Part shown: positions 52,093-63,607 of the stretch, piece after piece
Layout: every line of letters starts with the position of its first letter
How positions within the stretch are numbered: the stretch's first letter is position 1
Origin: Tissierella sp. Yu-01
GTDB lineage: Bacteria; Bacillota; Clostridia; Tissierellales; Tissierellaceae
Direction of reading: 5' to 3'
Assembly: GCF_029537395.1 (NCBI RefSeq)
Contig: NZ_CP120677.1
Location: 2,628,566-2,692,565 of the forward strand
DNA length: 64,000 nucleotides
The notes under the pieces: generated by a model
Databases searched by the model: none
What the model saw: only the letters and a program-made list of their open reading frames with translations
Told to the model about the DNA's origin: nothing
Program-made: the position numbers and the translations under genes

Positions 52093-52806
52093 ATGATTAA
52101 GATAGAAAACTTAAATAAGACATATAAAACTGGAACTGTAAGCGTAGAAGCATTAAAGAATATTAACTTAATAGTAAAAGAAAAAGAATTTGTATCTATT
52201 ATGGGACCTTCAGGATCGGGGAAATCTACCTTGATGAATATACTAGGATGTTTAGATAAGCCCACAGAAGGTGTATATGAATTGGATGGAGAATGTGTTC
52301 AAGACATGAACGATGATGAACTTGCTGTGATTAGAAATAAAAAAATAGGTTTCATATTTCAATCCTTTAATTTAATTCCACGTATAAATGCTTTGAAAAA
52401 TGTAGAGCTTCCTATGATTTATGCTGGTATTTCTGCAAAGGAGAGAAGAGAAATAGCTATAAAAGCTCTACAGAAGGTAGGACTAGAAGAAAGAATGTAT
52501 CATAATCCTAATGAACTTTCAGGTGGACAAAAACAAAGAGTTGCCATTGCTAGGTCCCTGGTAAATAACCCAAGTCTAATCTTTGCAGATGAGCCTACAG
52601 GAAACCTGGATTCAAAATCAGGTGATGAGATTATGGAGATATTTCAACAGCTTAATGAAGAAGGGGCAACTATTATAATGGTTACCCATGAACCTGATAT
52701 AGCTATGCATACTAAGAGGATGATTGTATGTAGAGATGGAGAGATTATTGAAGATAAACTTGTAGAAAATCAAATTATTATCAATAAGCAGGAGGAGAGT
52801 CTATGA
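52093..52806 (+). CDS. ABC transporter ATP-binding protein, MacB/LolD type
   Basis: A 237-residue ATPase. Walker A is [19 protein letters not shown], the signature is [16 protein letters not shown], Walker B is [18 protein letters not shown] and the H-loop is [11 protein letters not shown]. The sequence belongs to the MacB/LolD branch used by exporters of antibiotics, peptides or lipoproteins. It starts one base after the adaptor stop, and its own stop overlaps the permease ATG by four bases, so the three are coupled. Confidence 0.94.
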   Translation: MIKIENLNKTYKTGTVSVEALKNINLIVKEKEFVSIMGPSGSGKSTLMNILGCLDKPTEGVYELDGECVQDMNDDELAVIRNKKIGFIFQSFNLIPRINALKNVELPMIYAGISAKERREIAIKALQKVGLEERMYHNPNELSGGQKQRVAIARSLVNNPSLIFADEPTGNLDSKSGDEIMEIFQQLNEEGATIIMVTHEPDIAMHTKRMIVCRDGEIIEDKLVENQIIINKQEESL

Positions 52807-54017
52807 ATATACTTGAGAGTATACAAGTATCATTAGGTGCGATACTTGCAAATAAAATGCGTTCTCTTCTTACTATGTTAGGTATTATCATAGGAATATC
52901 ATCTGTTATTACAGTAGTTACCTTAGGGGAAAGTAGCCAAAAGGCAATCGATATGGAATTTGAGCAATTCGGTGCAGGTCGAGCTTATTTTTCAATGAAT
53001 TGGAGAGAAGATTATTCAATGAAGGATTTACTAACCTCTGAGGATATAGAAGCACTAAAGAATTCCTTCCCAGAGGAAATAGAAGCTATAGTACCTTATG
53101 TATATCAAAGAGGAAAAGCTAAGTCTAAGAGTGAAAAAATAGATGTAAGTATGACTGGTGGAGATGAAGACTATATAAAAATAGAAAAAGTAGATATGAT
53201 TAGTGGTAGATACCTAACTGAGGAAGATGTAAAAGGAAAAAGACCTGTTTCTATTATAGATAAGGAGATGGCACTAGAGATATTTGGTAGAACTAACGTA
53301 TTGGGAGAGAGCTTGGATTTAGAAATTATGGAAAGCCCGGTATCCTTTTCAATTATTGGAATTTATGAAAAGCCAAAGAGTACACTTCAAGCCATGGGAG
53401 GGCAAACTCTTGGAAATATTTTCGTTCCATATACTACCTTAGAAAAAATAACAGGTAGCGGGGATTATTATTGGGATATTGAAATGACTCTAGGTAAAGA
53501 TGCAGATACAGATAGTGTTACCCAAAAGATGATTAGATTAATTGAGAAAAGACACGGCAACGAAGGAGAAAATAAATATCTTATCCAAACAGCTGAAGGG
53601 GAGTTAGAAGTTATAAATAATGTTACAGGGATTATAACTTTAGTTATAGGTGCAATAGCTGCAATTTCTCTATTAGTAGGTGGAATAGGAGTCATGAATA
53701 TTATGTTTGTTTCCGTTACTGAACGTACAAGGGAAATAGGAATCAGAAAAGCTATAGGTGCTAAAAGAAAGGATATATTATTACAATTTTTAGTAGAGTC
53801 CGTTATTGTATCTGGGATAGGAGGTATAATAGGAACTATAATTGGGGTAGGATTAGCATTTATTGTGTCAAGTCTTATTAAGATACCAACTGGAGTTTCC
53901 ATTGGAACTATTGCTATTGCCTGGATTTTTTCAGCTGGAGTCGGTATTTTCTTCGGTATTTATCCAGCCAACAAAGCTTCTAAATTAGATCCAATTGATG
54001 CATTAAGATACGAATAA
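52803..54017 (+). CDS. MacB-like ABC transporter permease
   Basis: A 404-residue permease with four membrane helices: one at the N-terminus ([20 protein letters not shown]), then a large extracellular MacB periplasmic-core-like domain (about 45-270), and three C-terminal helices ([40 protein letters not shown]; the last with [20 protein letters not shown]). [19 protein letters not shown] is the FtsX family signature. The substrate is unknown; self-protection against a peptide or drug is likely for this type. Confidence 0.92.
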   Translation: MNILESIQVSLGAILANKMRSLLTMLGIIIGISSVITVVTLGESSQKAIDMEFEQFGAGRAYFSMNWREDYSMKDLLTSEDIEALKNSFPEEIEAIVPYVYQRGKAKSKSEKIDVSMTGGDEDYIKIEKVDMISGRYLTEEDVKGKRPVSIIDKEMALEIFGRTNVLGESLDLEIMESPVSFSIIGIYEKPKSTLQAMGGQTLGNIFVPYTTLEKITGSGDYYWDIEMTLGKDADTDSVTQKMIRLIEKRHGNEGENKYLIQTAEGELEVINNVTGIITLVIGAIAAISLLVGGIGVMNIMFVSVTERTREIGIRKAIGAKRKDILLQFLVESVIVSGIGGIIGTIIGVGLAFIVSSLIKIPTGVSIGTIAIAWIFSAGVGIFFGIYPANKASKLDPIDALRYE

Positions 54018-54028
54018 TACAACATAGA

Positions 54029-54056
54029 AAATACTGGTCGAAAGACCAGTATTTTG
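54029..54056 (+). terminator. intrinsic terminator after the exporter operon
   Basis: AATACTGGTC / GACCAGTATT with a GAAA loop, followed by TTGTTAAT. The stem resembles the gdhA terminator core (TGGTCGAAAGACCA). Confidence 0.75.
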
Positions 54057-54127
54057 TTAATGAGTTTAGCTTTTTAGATTATGTTATAATAGATATACTT
54101 AAATTTTTTTTAGTAAGGAGAAAAAAT

Positions 54128-55009
54128 ATGAACTATAATATTATAGAAGAAAACAATAAAATAATAATTAAAAATATATTAGATTTTGACCCTAAGCATA
54201 TATTTGAATGTGGGCAATGTTTTAGATGGTATGTAGAGGAAGATGGAAGCTATACTACTATTGCATATGGTAAGGTATTAAACGTTAAAAAGGTAGATAA
54301 CGATATTATACTATCTAACACTAATATGGATGATTTTAACAACATCTGGTATAACTATTTTGACCTAGGTAAGGATTATTGGGATATAAAAAAAGAGTTA
54401 TCAAAGGATCCGATACTTGAAGAGGCAATTAAATTTGGCAATGGAATGAGGTTACTTAATCAGGAGCCTTATGAAACGATTATTTCCTTTATAATATCTG
54501 CTAACAATCAAATACCTAGAATTAAAAAGGCAGTAGAGTTAATATCTACTGATTTAGGAGAATATGCAGGTAGTTATAATGGCAAAGACTTTTATAGTTT
54601 CCCAAAGCCAGAAAAATTAGCAAACCTTGAGGTTGGGTATATAAAGGAGAAATATAGAGTAGGTTTTAGAGCTGATAGAATAAAAGAAACTAGCAGAAGA
54701 ATTTATGAAAAAGAATTTGATTTAGACTGTCTTTATAATTTATCAAGAGATGATGGTAAAAACATATTGACTACTCTACCAGGGGTTGGGCCTAAGGTTA
54801 GTGATTGCATCCTATTATTTGCATTTGATAAAGAAGAAGCATTTCCGGTAGATGTTTGGGTAAAAAGAGTAATGGAATACTTTTATCTTAAGGAAGAAAC
54901 TAATGTAAAGCATATAGGAACACATGGAGCAAGAATCTTTGGTAGACTTGCAGGTTATGCACAACAATATTTGTTTTATTATGCTAGGGAGCTAGGAATA
55001 GGTAAGTAA
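54128..55009 (+). CDS. ogg: 8-oxoguanine DNA glycosylase (Ogg1-like)
   Basis: Removes 8-oxoguanine from DNA and nicks the abasic site. The 293-residue protein has the N-terminal domain with FECGQCFRWYVEEDGSY, and the HhH-GPD motif TTLPGVGPKVSDCILLFAFD with Lys223 and Asp242 (FPVDVWVKR) at the spacing of human Ogg1 Lys249/Asp268. FIISANNQIPRIKKAVELIS is also typical. TAAGGAGAAAAAAT precedes the ATG. It is a single gene. Confidence 0.92.
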   Translation: MNYNIIEENNKIIIKNILDFDPKHIFECGQCFRWYVEEDGSYTTIAYGKVLNVKKVDNDIILSNTNMDDFNNIWYNYFDLGKDYWDIKKELSKDPILEEAIKFGNGMRLLNQEPYETIISFIISANNQIPRIKKAVELISTDLGEYAGSYNGKDFYSFPKPEKLANLEVGYIKEKYRVGFRADRIKETSRRIYEKEFDLDCLYNLSRDDGKNILTTLPGVGPKVSDCILLFAFDKEEAFPVDVWVKRVMEYFYLKEETNVKHIGTHGARIFGRLAGYAQQYLFYYARELGIGK

Positions 55010-55063
55010 TTTTTTTGACGTTTGTTAGCCTGTTATCTAAAAGTAGATATGGAGGTTGATTAT

Positions 55064-56503
55064 ATGAAAACACTATTAAATAAAATATTGAACATATTTA
55101 TTATTCTTATTTTATTGAGTATTGTTGCTCCTACTCCTATCACTAATGAGGTTTCTTCAGAAAAACTATATATGAATAATGAATTTGAGAATATTATAGA
55201 TACTACTAGAATTATTAACTCCGAAGACTATTCATTTAGCCAAAGAGATATTAACTATATAGATGAGGGTCGTTTTTTTGTTAGAAGAATTGATTTTAAT
55301 TCCAATGATGGATATTATACATCAAGTTTTTTAATCCCAGGTGATAATGGAGAATTAAAATATTTTGATAAAGAAAAGAATTTAATTTCTGAAGAGCTTA
55401 CAGATGGTGCCCTTCCTTTAGATACTATCATTATGATTAAAACGGATAGGTATAATATTATACTGTCTCAGGCTTTTTCATATATGGACCTTGGATATGG
55501 AACAAAGCATAGTCAAGAGAAGATTGTACCTGTTAGTATCATAAAAGAAGATGGATATTGGAAAGTAACATATAGATTTAAGAATAGACAAGGTAGTCAC
55601 GGAATAATGTGGGGTGTTGGCTCGAGTAAAGAGTTAGTGAACCTAAATAAGGAAAGTCAATTAAATTTATGGGCAAATTATGATCTTATAGATAAGGATC
55701 GTTTGGGAGAAGATGGCTACTATTATATGAGCCCAAGTTCCTATATACCCTATACTGAAACGTCTTTTTTAAGGAATCCTTCTATGTATGTAGTCCAATC
55801 TTGGATTCATACTGGTGGTAGCCTTGCAGCAGATATACTAGGGAGATCTTATTTACTAATTGGTCTAGACAATATAAATGATGAAGGATTTATACCAACA
55901 TTGCCTGAAAGCAATTGGTTAAAAACAGACTATGATATTGGTCCTGGTTTTTTTGATACTAGGTTCAATGCTGATATGGGAGATACCTATCTAAAGGCGT
56001 ATAAGAAGTTTGGATATGTGGAATTTAAAGATGCATATTTAAAACTCTCTAATTATTATGCAAACCATATTATGAATAATCATTATAAACTATATGATAA
56101 AGAAGGTAATGAAGGTTGGTTAGTGGAGGACTATAGTTATGATAAACCACACAAAGAAACACATGTATCTTTAAACCACCAAGTATTTGCTATAAATTGG
56201 TTTTTGAAAATGTATGAGTTGGATTTAAATAACAACTATGAAGAGATTGCTTTAAAGATGCTAAAAGGTGTGAAAGTTACAACAGATGATTGGATAATGG
56301 ATGACAACAATCTTCATTACGCTTATTTAAGTGATGGTACTTTTGGCCTAAATGATTATCCAACATTGACATATAATGATCTTTTTGTTCTTCAGAATAC
56401 ACTTTTTAAATTATATGGATATAGGGACTGGGATTTAGATATTTTAATGAATGCTAAGAAAATCTGGATGATCGAAAATGGAATAGTTGATTACAAACAA
56501 TGA
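55064..56503 (+). CDS. secreted/membrane-anchored protein, possible epimerase-like fold
   Basis: A 479-residue protein with an N-terminal hydrophobic segment (residues 5-23, LNKILNIFIILILLSIVAP) that acts as signal or anchor. The remainder holds aromatic-rich segments (WMIENGIVDYKQ at the end; YIPTLPESNWLKTDYDIGP-like in the middle, seen as GFIPTLPESNWLKTDYDIG). The latter half looks like an alpha/alpha-barrel of the C5-epimerase type, but I do not recognise the family firmly. The start is ATG 55064 after ATGGAGG. It heads the run of poorly known surface proteins that extends to 60546. Confidence 0.75.
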   Translation: MKTLLNKILNIFIILILLSIVAPTPITNEVSSEKLYMNNEFENIIDTTRIINSEDYSFSQRDINYIDEGRFFVRRIDFNSNDGYYTSSFLIPGDNGELKYFDKEKNLISEELTDGALPLDTIIMIKTDRYNIILSQAFSYMDLGYGTKHSQEKIVPVSIIKEDGYWKVTYRFKNRQGSHGIMWGVGSSKELVNLNKESQLNLWANYDLIDKDRLGEDGYYYMSPSSYIPYTETSFLRNPSMYVVQSWIHTGGSLAADILGRSYLLIGLDNINDEGFIPTLPESNWLKTDYDIGPGFFDTRFNADMGDTYLKAYKKFGYVEFKDAYLKLSNYYANHIMNNHYKLYDKEGNEGWLVEDYSYDKPHKETHVSLNHQVFAINWFLKMYELDLNNNYEEIALKMLKGVKVTTDDWIMDDNNLHYAYLSDGTFGLNDYPTLTYNDLFVLQNTLFKLYGYRDWDLDILMNAKKIWMIENGIVDYKQ

Positions 56504-56558
56504 ATTGTAATGATATTGTAACTATTTTCCAATTTTATATTGGTATACTAAAATTAAT

Positions 56559-56629
56559 AAACGAGGCTAAACAACAGCCTCGTTGCAGTGGTGTGATTAA
56601 ATTGCTATGCAATTTCTTCCGATACTTAA
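56559..56629 (-). repeat. family C element
   Basis: On the minus strand TTAAGTATCGGAAGAAATTG, with hairpin AAATTGC / GCAATTT, linker AATCACACCACTG and a second hairpin AACGAGG / CCTCGTT separated by an 11-base loop. It lies between the two surface-protein genes, and upstream start codons of the next gene fall inside it. Confidence 0.78.
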
Positions 56630-56651
56630 GTCGATTGTGGGAGAGATGATA

Positions 56652-57347
56652 TTGAAATATATAAAATTCATTCTAATTGGAGTATTTATAGTATTTCTTA
56701 TATCTCTCTTTTTTTTGTTCAATTATGAATATATGGTGATAGGTAGAGCAGTAGACATAACAGTAGGAGATATAAATGGTGATGGCAATGACGAGTTTCT
56801 AGTTTTAACAAAAGGCTTATTTGGAAAGTATGGCAAGGAATTAATTATCTATAATAGTGCATATGATTTAACTGAAATCTATAGAGAAGATTTCTCAGAT
56901 TTAAAGCCATGGAAAATAGATACAGGGGATATAGATGGAGATGGTATTGATGAAATCTCCATAGGTGTATACAAGGAAACGATTTTTCATCCTGTAATGG
57001 CAAAGAGACCATTTATCTATTCCTTTAGTGACAATATTCTACTAGCTAAGTGGAGGGGATCAAGACTTTCAAGACCATTTACGGATTATATATTCTATGA
57101 CATTGATGAGGACGGCATAGATGAAATAATATCTATTGAAATTTCTGAGAATGAAAAGATGTTAATCAATTCTTATAAATGGATAGGTTTTGGAATAGAA
57201 GGATTTATAGAGAGTAGGGAATATGATAATATATCAGATTTGCGGAAAGCAAATGTAATATACATAAGCGTAGATGATGGTGGAGATAAATTTAGTGGTC
57301 AATTATTGATAAAAGAAGATAGGCTAGTAATAGAAAGGATGGATTAA
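56652..57347 (+). CDS. membrane-anchored FG-GAP/VCBS repeat protein
   Basis: A 231-residue protein with an N-terminal membrane segment (KYIKFILIGVFIVFLISLFF) and Asp-rich calcium-binding-like repeats: VGDINGDGNDEFL, TGDIDGDGIDEISIG and YDIDEDGIDEIIS, which are FG-GAP/VCBS repeats that normally build beta-propeller blades. Three repeats cannot close a propeller. Start TTG 56652 is seven bases after GGGAGAG; ATG 56646 in the same frame abuts the site. Upstream in-frame codons lie in a repeat. It precedes the DUF3160 lipoprotein by one base, so the two are coupled. Confidence 0.75.
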   Translation: MKYIKFILIGVFIVFLISLFFLFNYEYMVIGRAVDITVGDINGDGNDEFLVLTKGLFGKYGKELIIYNSAYDLTEIYREDFSDLKPWKIDTGDIDGDGIDEISIGVYKETIFHPVMAKRPFIYSFSDNILLAKWRGSRLSRPFTDYIFYDIDEDGIDEIISIEISENEKMLINSYKWIGFGIEGFIESREYDNISDLRKANVIYISVDDGGDKFSGQLLIKEDRLVIERMD

Positions 57348-57348
57348 A

Positions 57349-59511
57349 TTGAAGAAAAAAGCATTTTTAATTCTAATTGCACTTTTACTTATGATATCTG
57401 CTTGTACAAATACACCAACAACAGTAGTTGAAAAGACTCCGGATCAAGTACCAGAAGTACCCATGGCAGAGAAAGTTGCTTTAGAAAATTTTAAACAAAA
57501 GATAGTGCAGGTTCCATATAATCCAACTATGGTAGAAGCTAATGTAGCACCATATAAAGTAAATAAGGATTTATCTAATATTGAAAATTTAGAGCAATTT
57601 GGTGAGTTTTCTAATGAGCAACTTGAATTGATTATCAAGAATAATTTTGTTGTTAATCCAACAAAGCAGGAGCAGCTTTTCTATATCTATGAAGACAATA
57701 TGTATAATAAAATGCTCCCTAACTTCATAACCACAGATTCAGTTTTACAGGTATATCATATTTTCTATAATTATACTTTAAGAACATTAGAAAGTGAAAA
57801 GTTAATTAAATTGTTGGAGCAGCTAACTGAAAAAATGTTACTTCAATCGATTGAACTATATAATGGAATTGAAAATGCTACAGTAAAGGATATGCAACTA
57901 AAAAACATCTCATTTTTTGCAGTAGCACAACTAGCTCTCAAAAAGGAATTGCCACTAGACATTCCAGAAAAAGCTAGGGCTATGGCTCAATCAGAAATGG
58001 AAAAGATAAATGCTCATGGGGGATTTGAAAAATCAAGTATATTTTCATTTGATCTAGACTATAGTCAATATACAATAAGAGGACATTATACAAGAAGTGA
58101 TGACTTTGCTAGATATTTCAAAACCATGATGTGGTATGGTCAGGCACCTTTCCCTTTATATATAATAGAAAATGAAGAAAGAAATGTTGAACAAACTCTT
58201 CAGGCATTATTAATTACCTATAGCATATTGTCCAATAAAGGAAGTTTTGATAATTGGGAAAATATCTATGAATCTACTAATTTTTTTGTAGGAAATTCAG
58301 ATGACCTGGACATATATAATTACGCGGATCTTTTGTTTAAGGTATATGGTAATAGTCCAGACTTAAATACATTAGCTGATGAAGAAAAATTAGATGAATT
58401 ATATGAAGAGGCAAAGCTATTACCAGAGCCAAAAATAAAGGCAAAGTATACATTAGTAAGCACTCCAACAGGCAAACAATTTAGATTTATGGGGCAAAGG
58501 TATGTTATGGATGCTGAAATAATTCAAGAATTAACTGAACCTATAGTTAGACCAATTCCATCAGGATTGGATGTAATGGGTGTACTAGGTTCTGAGAGGG
58601 CGAAAGAGATTCAAATGTCAAAGGAAGAAAATCAGCACTGGAATGAATATCCTAAAAAATTTGAGGCTTTAACTAATAGATTTTCCAAGTTAACTGAAAA
58701 AGAATGGCAATCAAATATGTATCAAGGTTGGATGTGGACCTTGAAGGACCTTAATAAGTCTTATGATGAAGGATATCCATCCTTTATGACCAATAATGCT
58801 TGGGTGGATAAAAACTTGAATACAGCCTTAGGTAGCTGGTCAGAATTAAAGCATGATACTATATTATATGGCAAACAAAGCGGTGCAGAAATGGGCGGTG
58901 GAGATTTGTCTTCAATCGGTTATGTTGAGCCTAATATAGGAGTATATGAAAAGCTATTGTGGCTTACTAGATTCTCAAGAGCAAATCTCAATGAAAGAGG
59001 TTTAATTATTGAAGCAATAGATGAAAAGATGGGAAGATTTGAAGATCTTCTCCAGTTTTTAATAAATTGTTCAATAAAAGAATTAAACAATGAAGTATTA
59101 ACTGAAGATGAATATATGCAGATAGCATTTTACGGTGGAACCCTTGAAGGTTTGTCTAGCTCATTTGCCGGTGACGGTATAAGATGGTTTGAAATCACCT
59201 CGGATACAGATAAAAACATGGCCGTAATAGCAGATTTTCATACTATAGCACCAAATGAATTTAGTGATGGTGGTTATATGGAAGCAGGCGTAGGACCTGC
59301 ATATGAAATATATGTTGTAGTACCTATAGATGGGAAGCTGTATTTAACAAGGGGAGCAGTATTTAGCTATCATGAATTTATTTCAACAGAAAGACTTACA
59401 GATGAAAGTTGGCAGCAGATGATTAAGGAAGATAAACAACCTCCAATGCCAGAATGGACCGATAGTTTTATTAGAAGTGGGAAAGGTGAGATTCCTGTAC
59501 CAGAGTATTAA
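57349..59511 (+). CDS. DUF3160 lipoprotein
   Basis: A 720-residue lipoprotein. The signal peptide ends in the lipobox LMISAC, with Cys at about residue 19, followed by a Thr/Pro-rich spacer. The rest is a DUF3160 domain: FSNEQLELIIKNNFVVNP, FYIYEDNMYNKMLPNFITTD, VYHIFYNYTLRTLESEKL and the C-terminal GPAYEIYVVVPIDGKLYLTRGAVFSYHEF segments. Family function is unknown. TTG 57349 follows AAAGGATGG, one base behind the preceding stop. The order anchor protein, FG-GAP protein, DUF3160 lipoprotein suggests a surface assembly, which is inference. Confidence 0.85.
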   Translation: MKKKAFLILIALLLMISACTNTPTTVVEKTPDQVPEVPMAEKVALENFKQKIVQVPYNPTMVEANVAPYKVNKDLSNIENLEQFGEFSNEQLELIIKNNFVVNPTKQEQLFYIYEDNMYNKMLPNFITTDSVLQVYHIFYNYTLRTLESEKLIKLLEQLTEKMLLQSIELYNGIENATVKDMQLKNISFFAVAQLALKKELPLDIPEKARAMAQSEMEKINAHGGFEKSSIFSFDLDYSQYTIRGHYTRSDDFARYFKTMMWYGQAPFPLYIIENEERNVEQTLQALLITYSILSNKGSFDNWENIYESTNFFVGNSDDLDIYNYADLLFKVYGNSPDLNTLADEEKLDELYEEAKLLPEPKIKAKYTLVSTPTGKQFRFMGQRYVMDAEIIQELTEPIVRPIPSGLDVMGVLGSERAKEIQMSKEENQHWNEYPKKFEALTNRFSKLTEKEWQSNMYQGWMWTLKDLNKSYDEGYPSFMTNNAWVDKNLNTALGSWSELKHDTILYGKQSGAEMGGGDLSSIGYVEPNIGVYEKLLWLTRFSRANLNERGLIIEAIDEKMGRFEDLLQFLINCSIKELNNEVLTEDEYMQIAFYGGTLEGLSSSFAGDGIRWFEITSDTDKNMAVIADFHTIAPNEFSDGGYMEAGVGPAYEIYVVVPIDGKLYLTRGAVFSYHEFISTERLTDESWQQMIKEDKQPPMPEWTDSFIRSGKGEIPVPEY

Positions 59512-59561
59512 GATAGGTAACTCTAACAACTATATAATGAAAACTCAAGGATCTGATGAAG

Positions 59562-59708
59562 ATGAGCAATATTGATTTTTCAATTGGTAAGTTTAAAAAC
59601 GGTAAAGCTGAAATAAGAATGGAAGGGATATTTAAGTATGCTGGTAATCAATATGACATAGAGGCTGTGATTGACAATATACTCCTGAATTACAAGATAC
59701 TAGTATAA
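59562..59708 (+). CDS. short reading frame of unknown meaning
   Basis: A 48-codon frame (MSNIDFSIGKFKNGKAEIRM at its start, ILLNYKILV at its end) fills the gap after the DUF3160 gene. An in-frame ATG at 59556 is an alternative start. The only ribosome binding site is a weak AAGGA about ten bases ahead. The composition looks coding (GKFKNGKAEIRMEGIFKYAG), so it may be a real small gene or the tail of a lost one. I do not recognise it. Confidence 0.4.
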   Translation: MSNIDFSIGKFKNGKAEIRMEGIFKYAGNQYDIEAVIDNILLNYKILV

Positions 59709-59730
59709 TATAGTGAAGAGAGGTTATACA

Positions 59731-60546
59731 TTGAGAAAGAATGTTATTTTTATATTATTAATCGTAAACATAATTAGTACTTGCTATTTATTTTCTAGAC
59801 TTAATAAGATTACAACCTCAATTCAGATTATTGGGGATGAAACTCAAACAATAATGAATAAAATTAGTGAGGTTGATAATTCGGTTCATTATCTAAAGAA
59901 ATATAATAATTGGATATCTGAAATAGATGTTGAATATGGTGGTGTTGTCAATGAGAATAAGTCAATAAAATTTTCATGGGAAATTAAGGACTTCGCATCT
60001 AATTCAGATGTTAAGTTTTATTATCGAAGATTAGGAGAAGATAACTTTAATATTTTACCAGTATCGTTTTCAGGTGGAAAATACTTTTCATTATTAGAAA
60101 TTAATATTGAGGGACTTGGACCAGATTGGTCTTTGCTTTATACAGATAAAAAAGAACCCTATGGATTCAAAAGTGGAGAAGTATCACCATATACATATGA
60201 ATACTACGTTGAATTTATTGAAAATGATATGCACTTAATTAGTGAATTAGAACAAAGAAATTTAAGTAAATTAGTACAAGTTTATGCAACAATTGATATG
60301 AATATTAAAATTGAAAGAGATAAGGTTAGGGATATATTATTTGAATTAAAAGAGGGTAAAGTTGCACCTAAAAGTATAATCCTTGAAAAATATTATGGAG
60401 ATAAAGTTATTGAAGAAAATATAGAAATTGATATATCAAATAATAGAAGTAATTGGGAGTCAAAAGGTAAATCATTTGATAAATTAGTTGTAAGAGTGGA
60501 ATATCATAATGGACAAGTATTTAGTGAAGAAATATGGAGTAAATAG
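59731..60546 (+). CDS. membrane-anchored protein of unknown function
   Basis: A 271-residue protein with an N-terminal membrane segment (NVIFILLIVNIISTCYLFS), a short helix that looks like a coiled coil (residues 22-55, QIIGDETQTIMNKISEVDNS) and an extracytoplasmic beta-rich remainder with IKFSWEIKDF and YTYEYYVEFIEND. I know no family for it. TTG 59731 follows GAGAGG; the frame opens 18 bases earlier at GTG 59713, before that site. It closes the surface-protein group; an intrinsic terminator follows. Confidence 0.7.
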   Translation: MRKNVIFILLIVNIISTCYLFSRLNKITTSIQIIGDETQTIMNKISEVDNSVHYLKKYNNWISEIDVEYGGVVNENKSIKFSWEIKDFASNSDVKFYYRRLGEDNFNILPVSFSGGKYFSLLEINIEGLGPDWSLLYTDKKEPYGFKSGEVSPYTYEYYVEFIENDMHLISELEQRNLSKLVQVYATIDMNIKIERDKVRDILFELKEGKVAPKSIILEKYYGDKVIEENIEIDISNNRSNWESKGKSFDKLVVRVEYHNGQVFSEEIWSK

Positions 60547-60620
60547 ATGATAGCAGTTATTATAAATAAAATTTGTCCAAAAAGTAAAAATGCATAGGGA
60601 TTTAACATAAGCCTTTAAAT

Positions 60621-60653
60621 AAAATAGAACCTTTTTTAAGGTTCTATTTTTTT
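60621..60653 (+). terminator. intrinsic terminator after the surface-protein group
   Basis: AAAATAGAACC / GGTTCTATTTTTTT with a T-rich loop. Confidence 0.88.
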
Positions 60654-60739
60654 ATGTGGAAATTTTCTTTGAAATGGTGTATTCTAGAAAGAATATAACA
60701 ATTTAGTATGATAAAGGAAAATGAGAAAGGAAGAAGACA

Positions 60740-61423
60740 ATGTTAGGCACAATAGTAAATATCATTGCAATTATTTTAGGGACTTTATTGGGAATTTTTA
60801 TTAAAAAGGGTATAAAGGAAAAGTACAAGAACACAATAATTGATGGTATTGGACTTTCTGTAGCAATTATTGGTATAACTGGAGCGGTTGAAACAAATAA
60901 TATTATATTAGTTATAGGTAGTATTGTGGTTGGTAGTATAATTGGAGAATTGATTGACATTGACCTAAAGCTAGAAAATCTAGGAGATAGATTGGAACAA
61001 AAATTCGGAAAAGGAGATTCTAATTTTTCTAAGGGGTTTGTTACGGCATCTTTGGTATTTGTCATAGGGGCTATGGCTATAGTAGGATCATTGGAGTCAG
61101 GACTTAGCGGAAATCATGAGACATTATTTGCAAAGTCAATCCTAGACGGAGTTATGTCAGTTATATTTGCATCAACCTTAGGTATAGGGGTAGCTTTTTC
61201 GGTTTTCCCAGTCTTTATTTATCAAGGGTCAATTACTCTTCTAGCTAATTTGGTGAAAGACGTTCTAACTCCAGAGGTAATTACTGAAATGTCTGCAGTA
61301 GGTGGTATATTAATTTTAGCAATTGGAATAAATATATTAGGTATTAAAAAGATAAAGGTAGCAAATATGCTGCCTGCCATATTTGTTCCAATTATTTACT
61401 TAGCATTAACTAACATAATATGA
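60740..61423 (+). CDS. DUF554 family membrane protein
   Basis: A 227-residue protein with about seven hydrophobic segments. MLGTIVNIIAIILGTLLG at the N-terminus, VIGSIVVGSIIGELIDID and the FVTASLVFVIGAMAIVGSLE segment with SILDGVMSVIFASTLGIGVA are typical of DUF554. Family members are suspected transporters, without established substrate. GAAAGGAAGAAGAC precedes the ATG. It is a single gene between a terminator and the groESL promoter. Confidence 0.92.
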   Translation: MLGTIVNIIAIILGTLLGIFIKKGIKEKYKNTIIDGIGLSVAIIGITGAVETNNIILVIGSIVVGSIIGELIDIDLKLENLGDRLEQKFGKGDSNFSKGFVTASLVFVIGAMAIVGSLESGLSGNHETLFAKSILDGVMSVIFASTLGIGVAFSVFPVFIYQGSITLLANLVKDVLTPEVITEMSAVGGILILAIGINILGIKKIKVANMLPAIFVPIIYLALTNII

Positions 61424-61555
61424 AAAACCAAGAAAATAAAAGAAAAAGAAAGGTATCTTGAGAGTTTCAAGGATAACTTTAAAAAACAAAGAAATTTGAG
61501 GAAAACATCTATTTGAATTGGTCTAGCATTTGAAGTATCATTATGAATGTAGATG

Positions 61556-61582
61556 TTAGCACTCAGTAAACTCGAGTGCTAA
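61556..61582 (+). promoter_or_regulatory. CIRCE operator (HrcA site) of groESL
   Basis: TTAGCACTC-N9-GAGTGCTAA with perfect 9-base arms. HrcA binding here represses groESL at low temperature in Firmicutes. A plausible sigma-A promoter just upstream is TTGAAT, 17 bp, TATCAT (61513-61541). No hrcA gene is in the window. Confidence 0.97.
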
Positions 61583-61618
61583 TAATAAGATGAATTATCA
61601 TTTTAAGGAGGTATTACT

Positions 61619-61900
61619 GTGAGTTTAAAACCATTAGGAGACAGAGTAGTAATAAAGAAAGTTGAAGTAGAAGAAAAAACAAAGAGTGGCATTGTACTTC
61701 CAAGTGCTGCCAAAGAACAACCTTCAATGGCTGAAGTTATAGCTATCGGGGATGAAATAACAAATGACGAAAAGAAGAAAGATCAAATTAAAGTTGGAGA
61801 TAAGGTAATATTCTCTAAATATGCTGGTACTGAGATAAAAGTAGACGGAGAAGAAGTAACTATTTTAAAATTAAGTGATATTTTAGCAGTAGTGGAATAA
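61619..61900 (+). CDS. groS: co-chaperonin GroES
   Basis: A 93-residue lid of the GroEL chamber. [20 protein letters not shown] and the mobile loop [20 protein letters not shown] are standard, and the roof and C-terminus follow with [20 protein letters not shown]. The start is GTG 61619 after AAGGAGG. It is cotranscribed with groEL 21 bases downstream under CIRCE control. Confidence 0.98.
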   Translation: MSLKPLGDRVVIKKVEVEEKTKSGIVLPSAAKEQPSMAEVIAIGDEITNDEKKKDQIKVGDKVIFSKYAGTEIKVDGEEVTILKLSDILAVVE

Positions 61901-61906
61901 ATTTGA

Positions 61907-63559
<1,653 letters not shown>

Positions 63560-63575
63560 TCTTTCCCTCAAATAC

Positions 63576-63607
63576 AAAAACCTCCGAATTTTATTCGGAG
63601 GTTTTTT
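63576..63607 (+). terminator. bidirectional terminator between groEL and the LysR-type gene
   Basis: AAAAACCTCCGAAT / ATTCGGAGGTTTTTT with a short TTT loop. The stop codon of the converging gene lies in its loop region. Confidence 0.9.
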
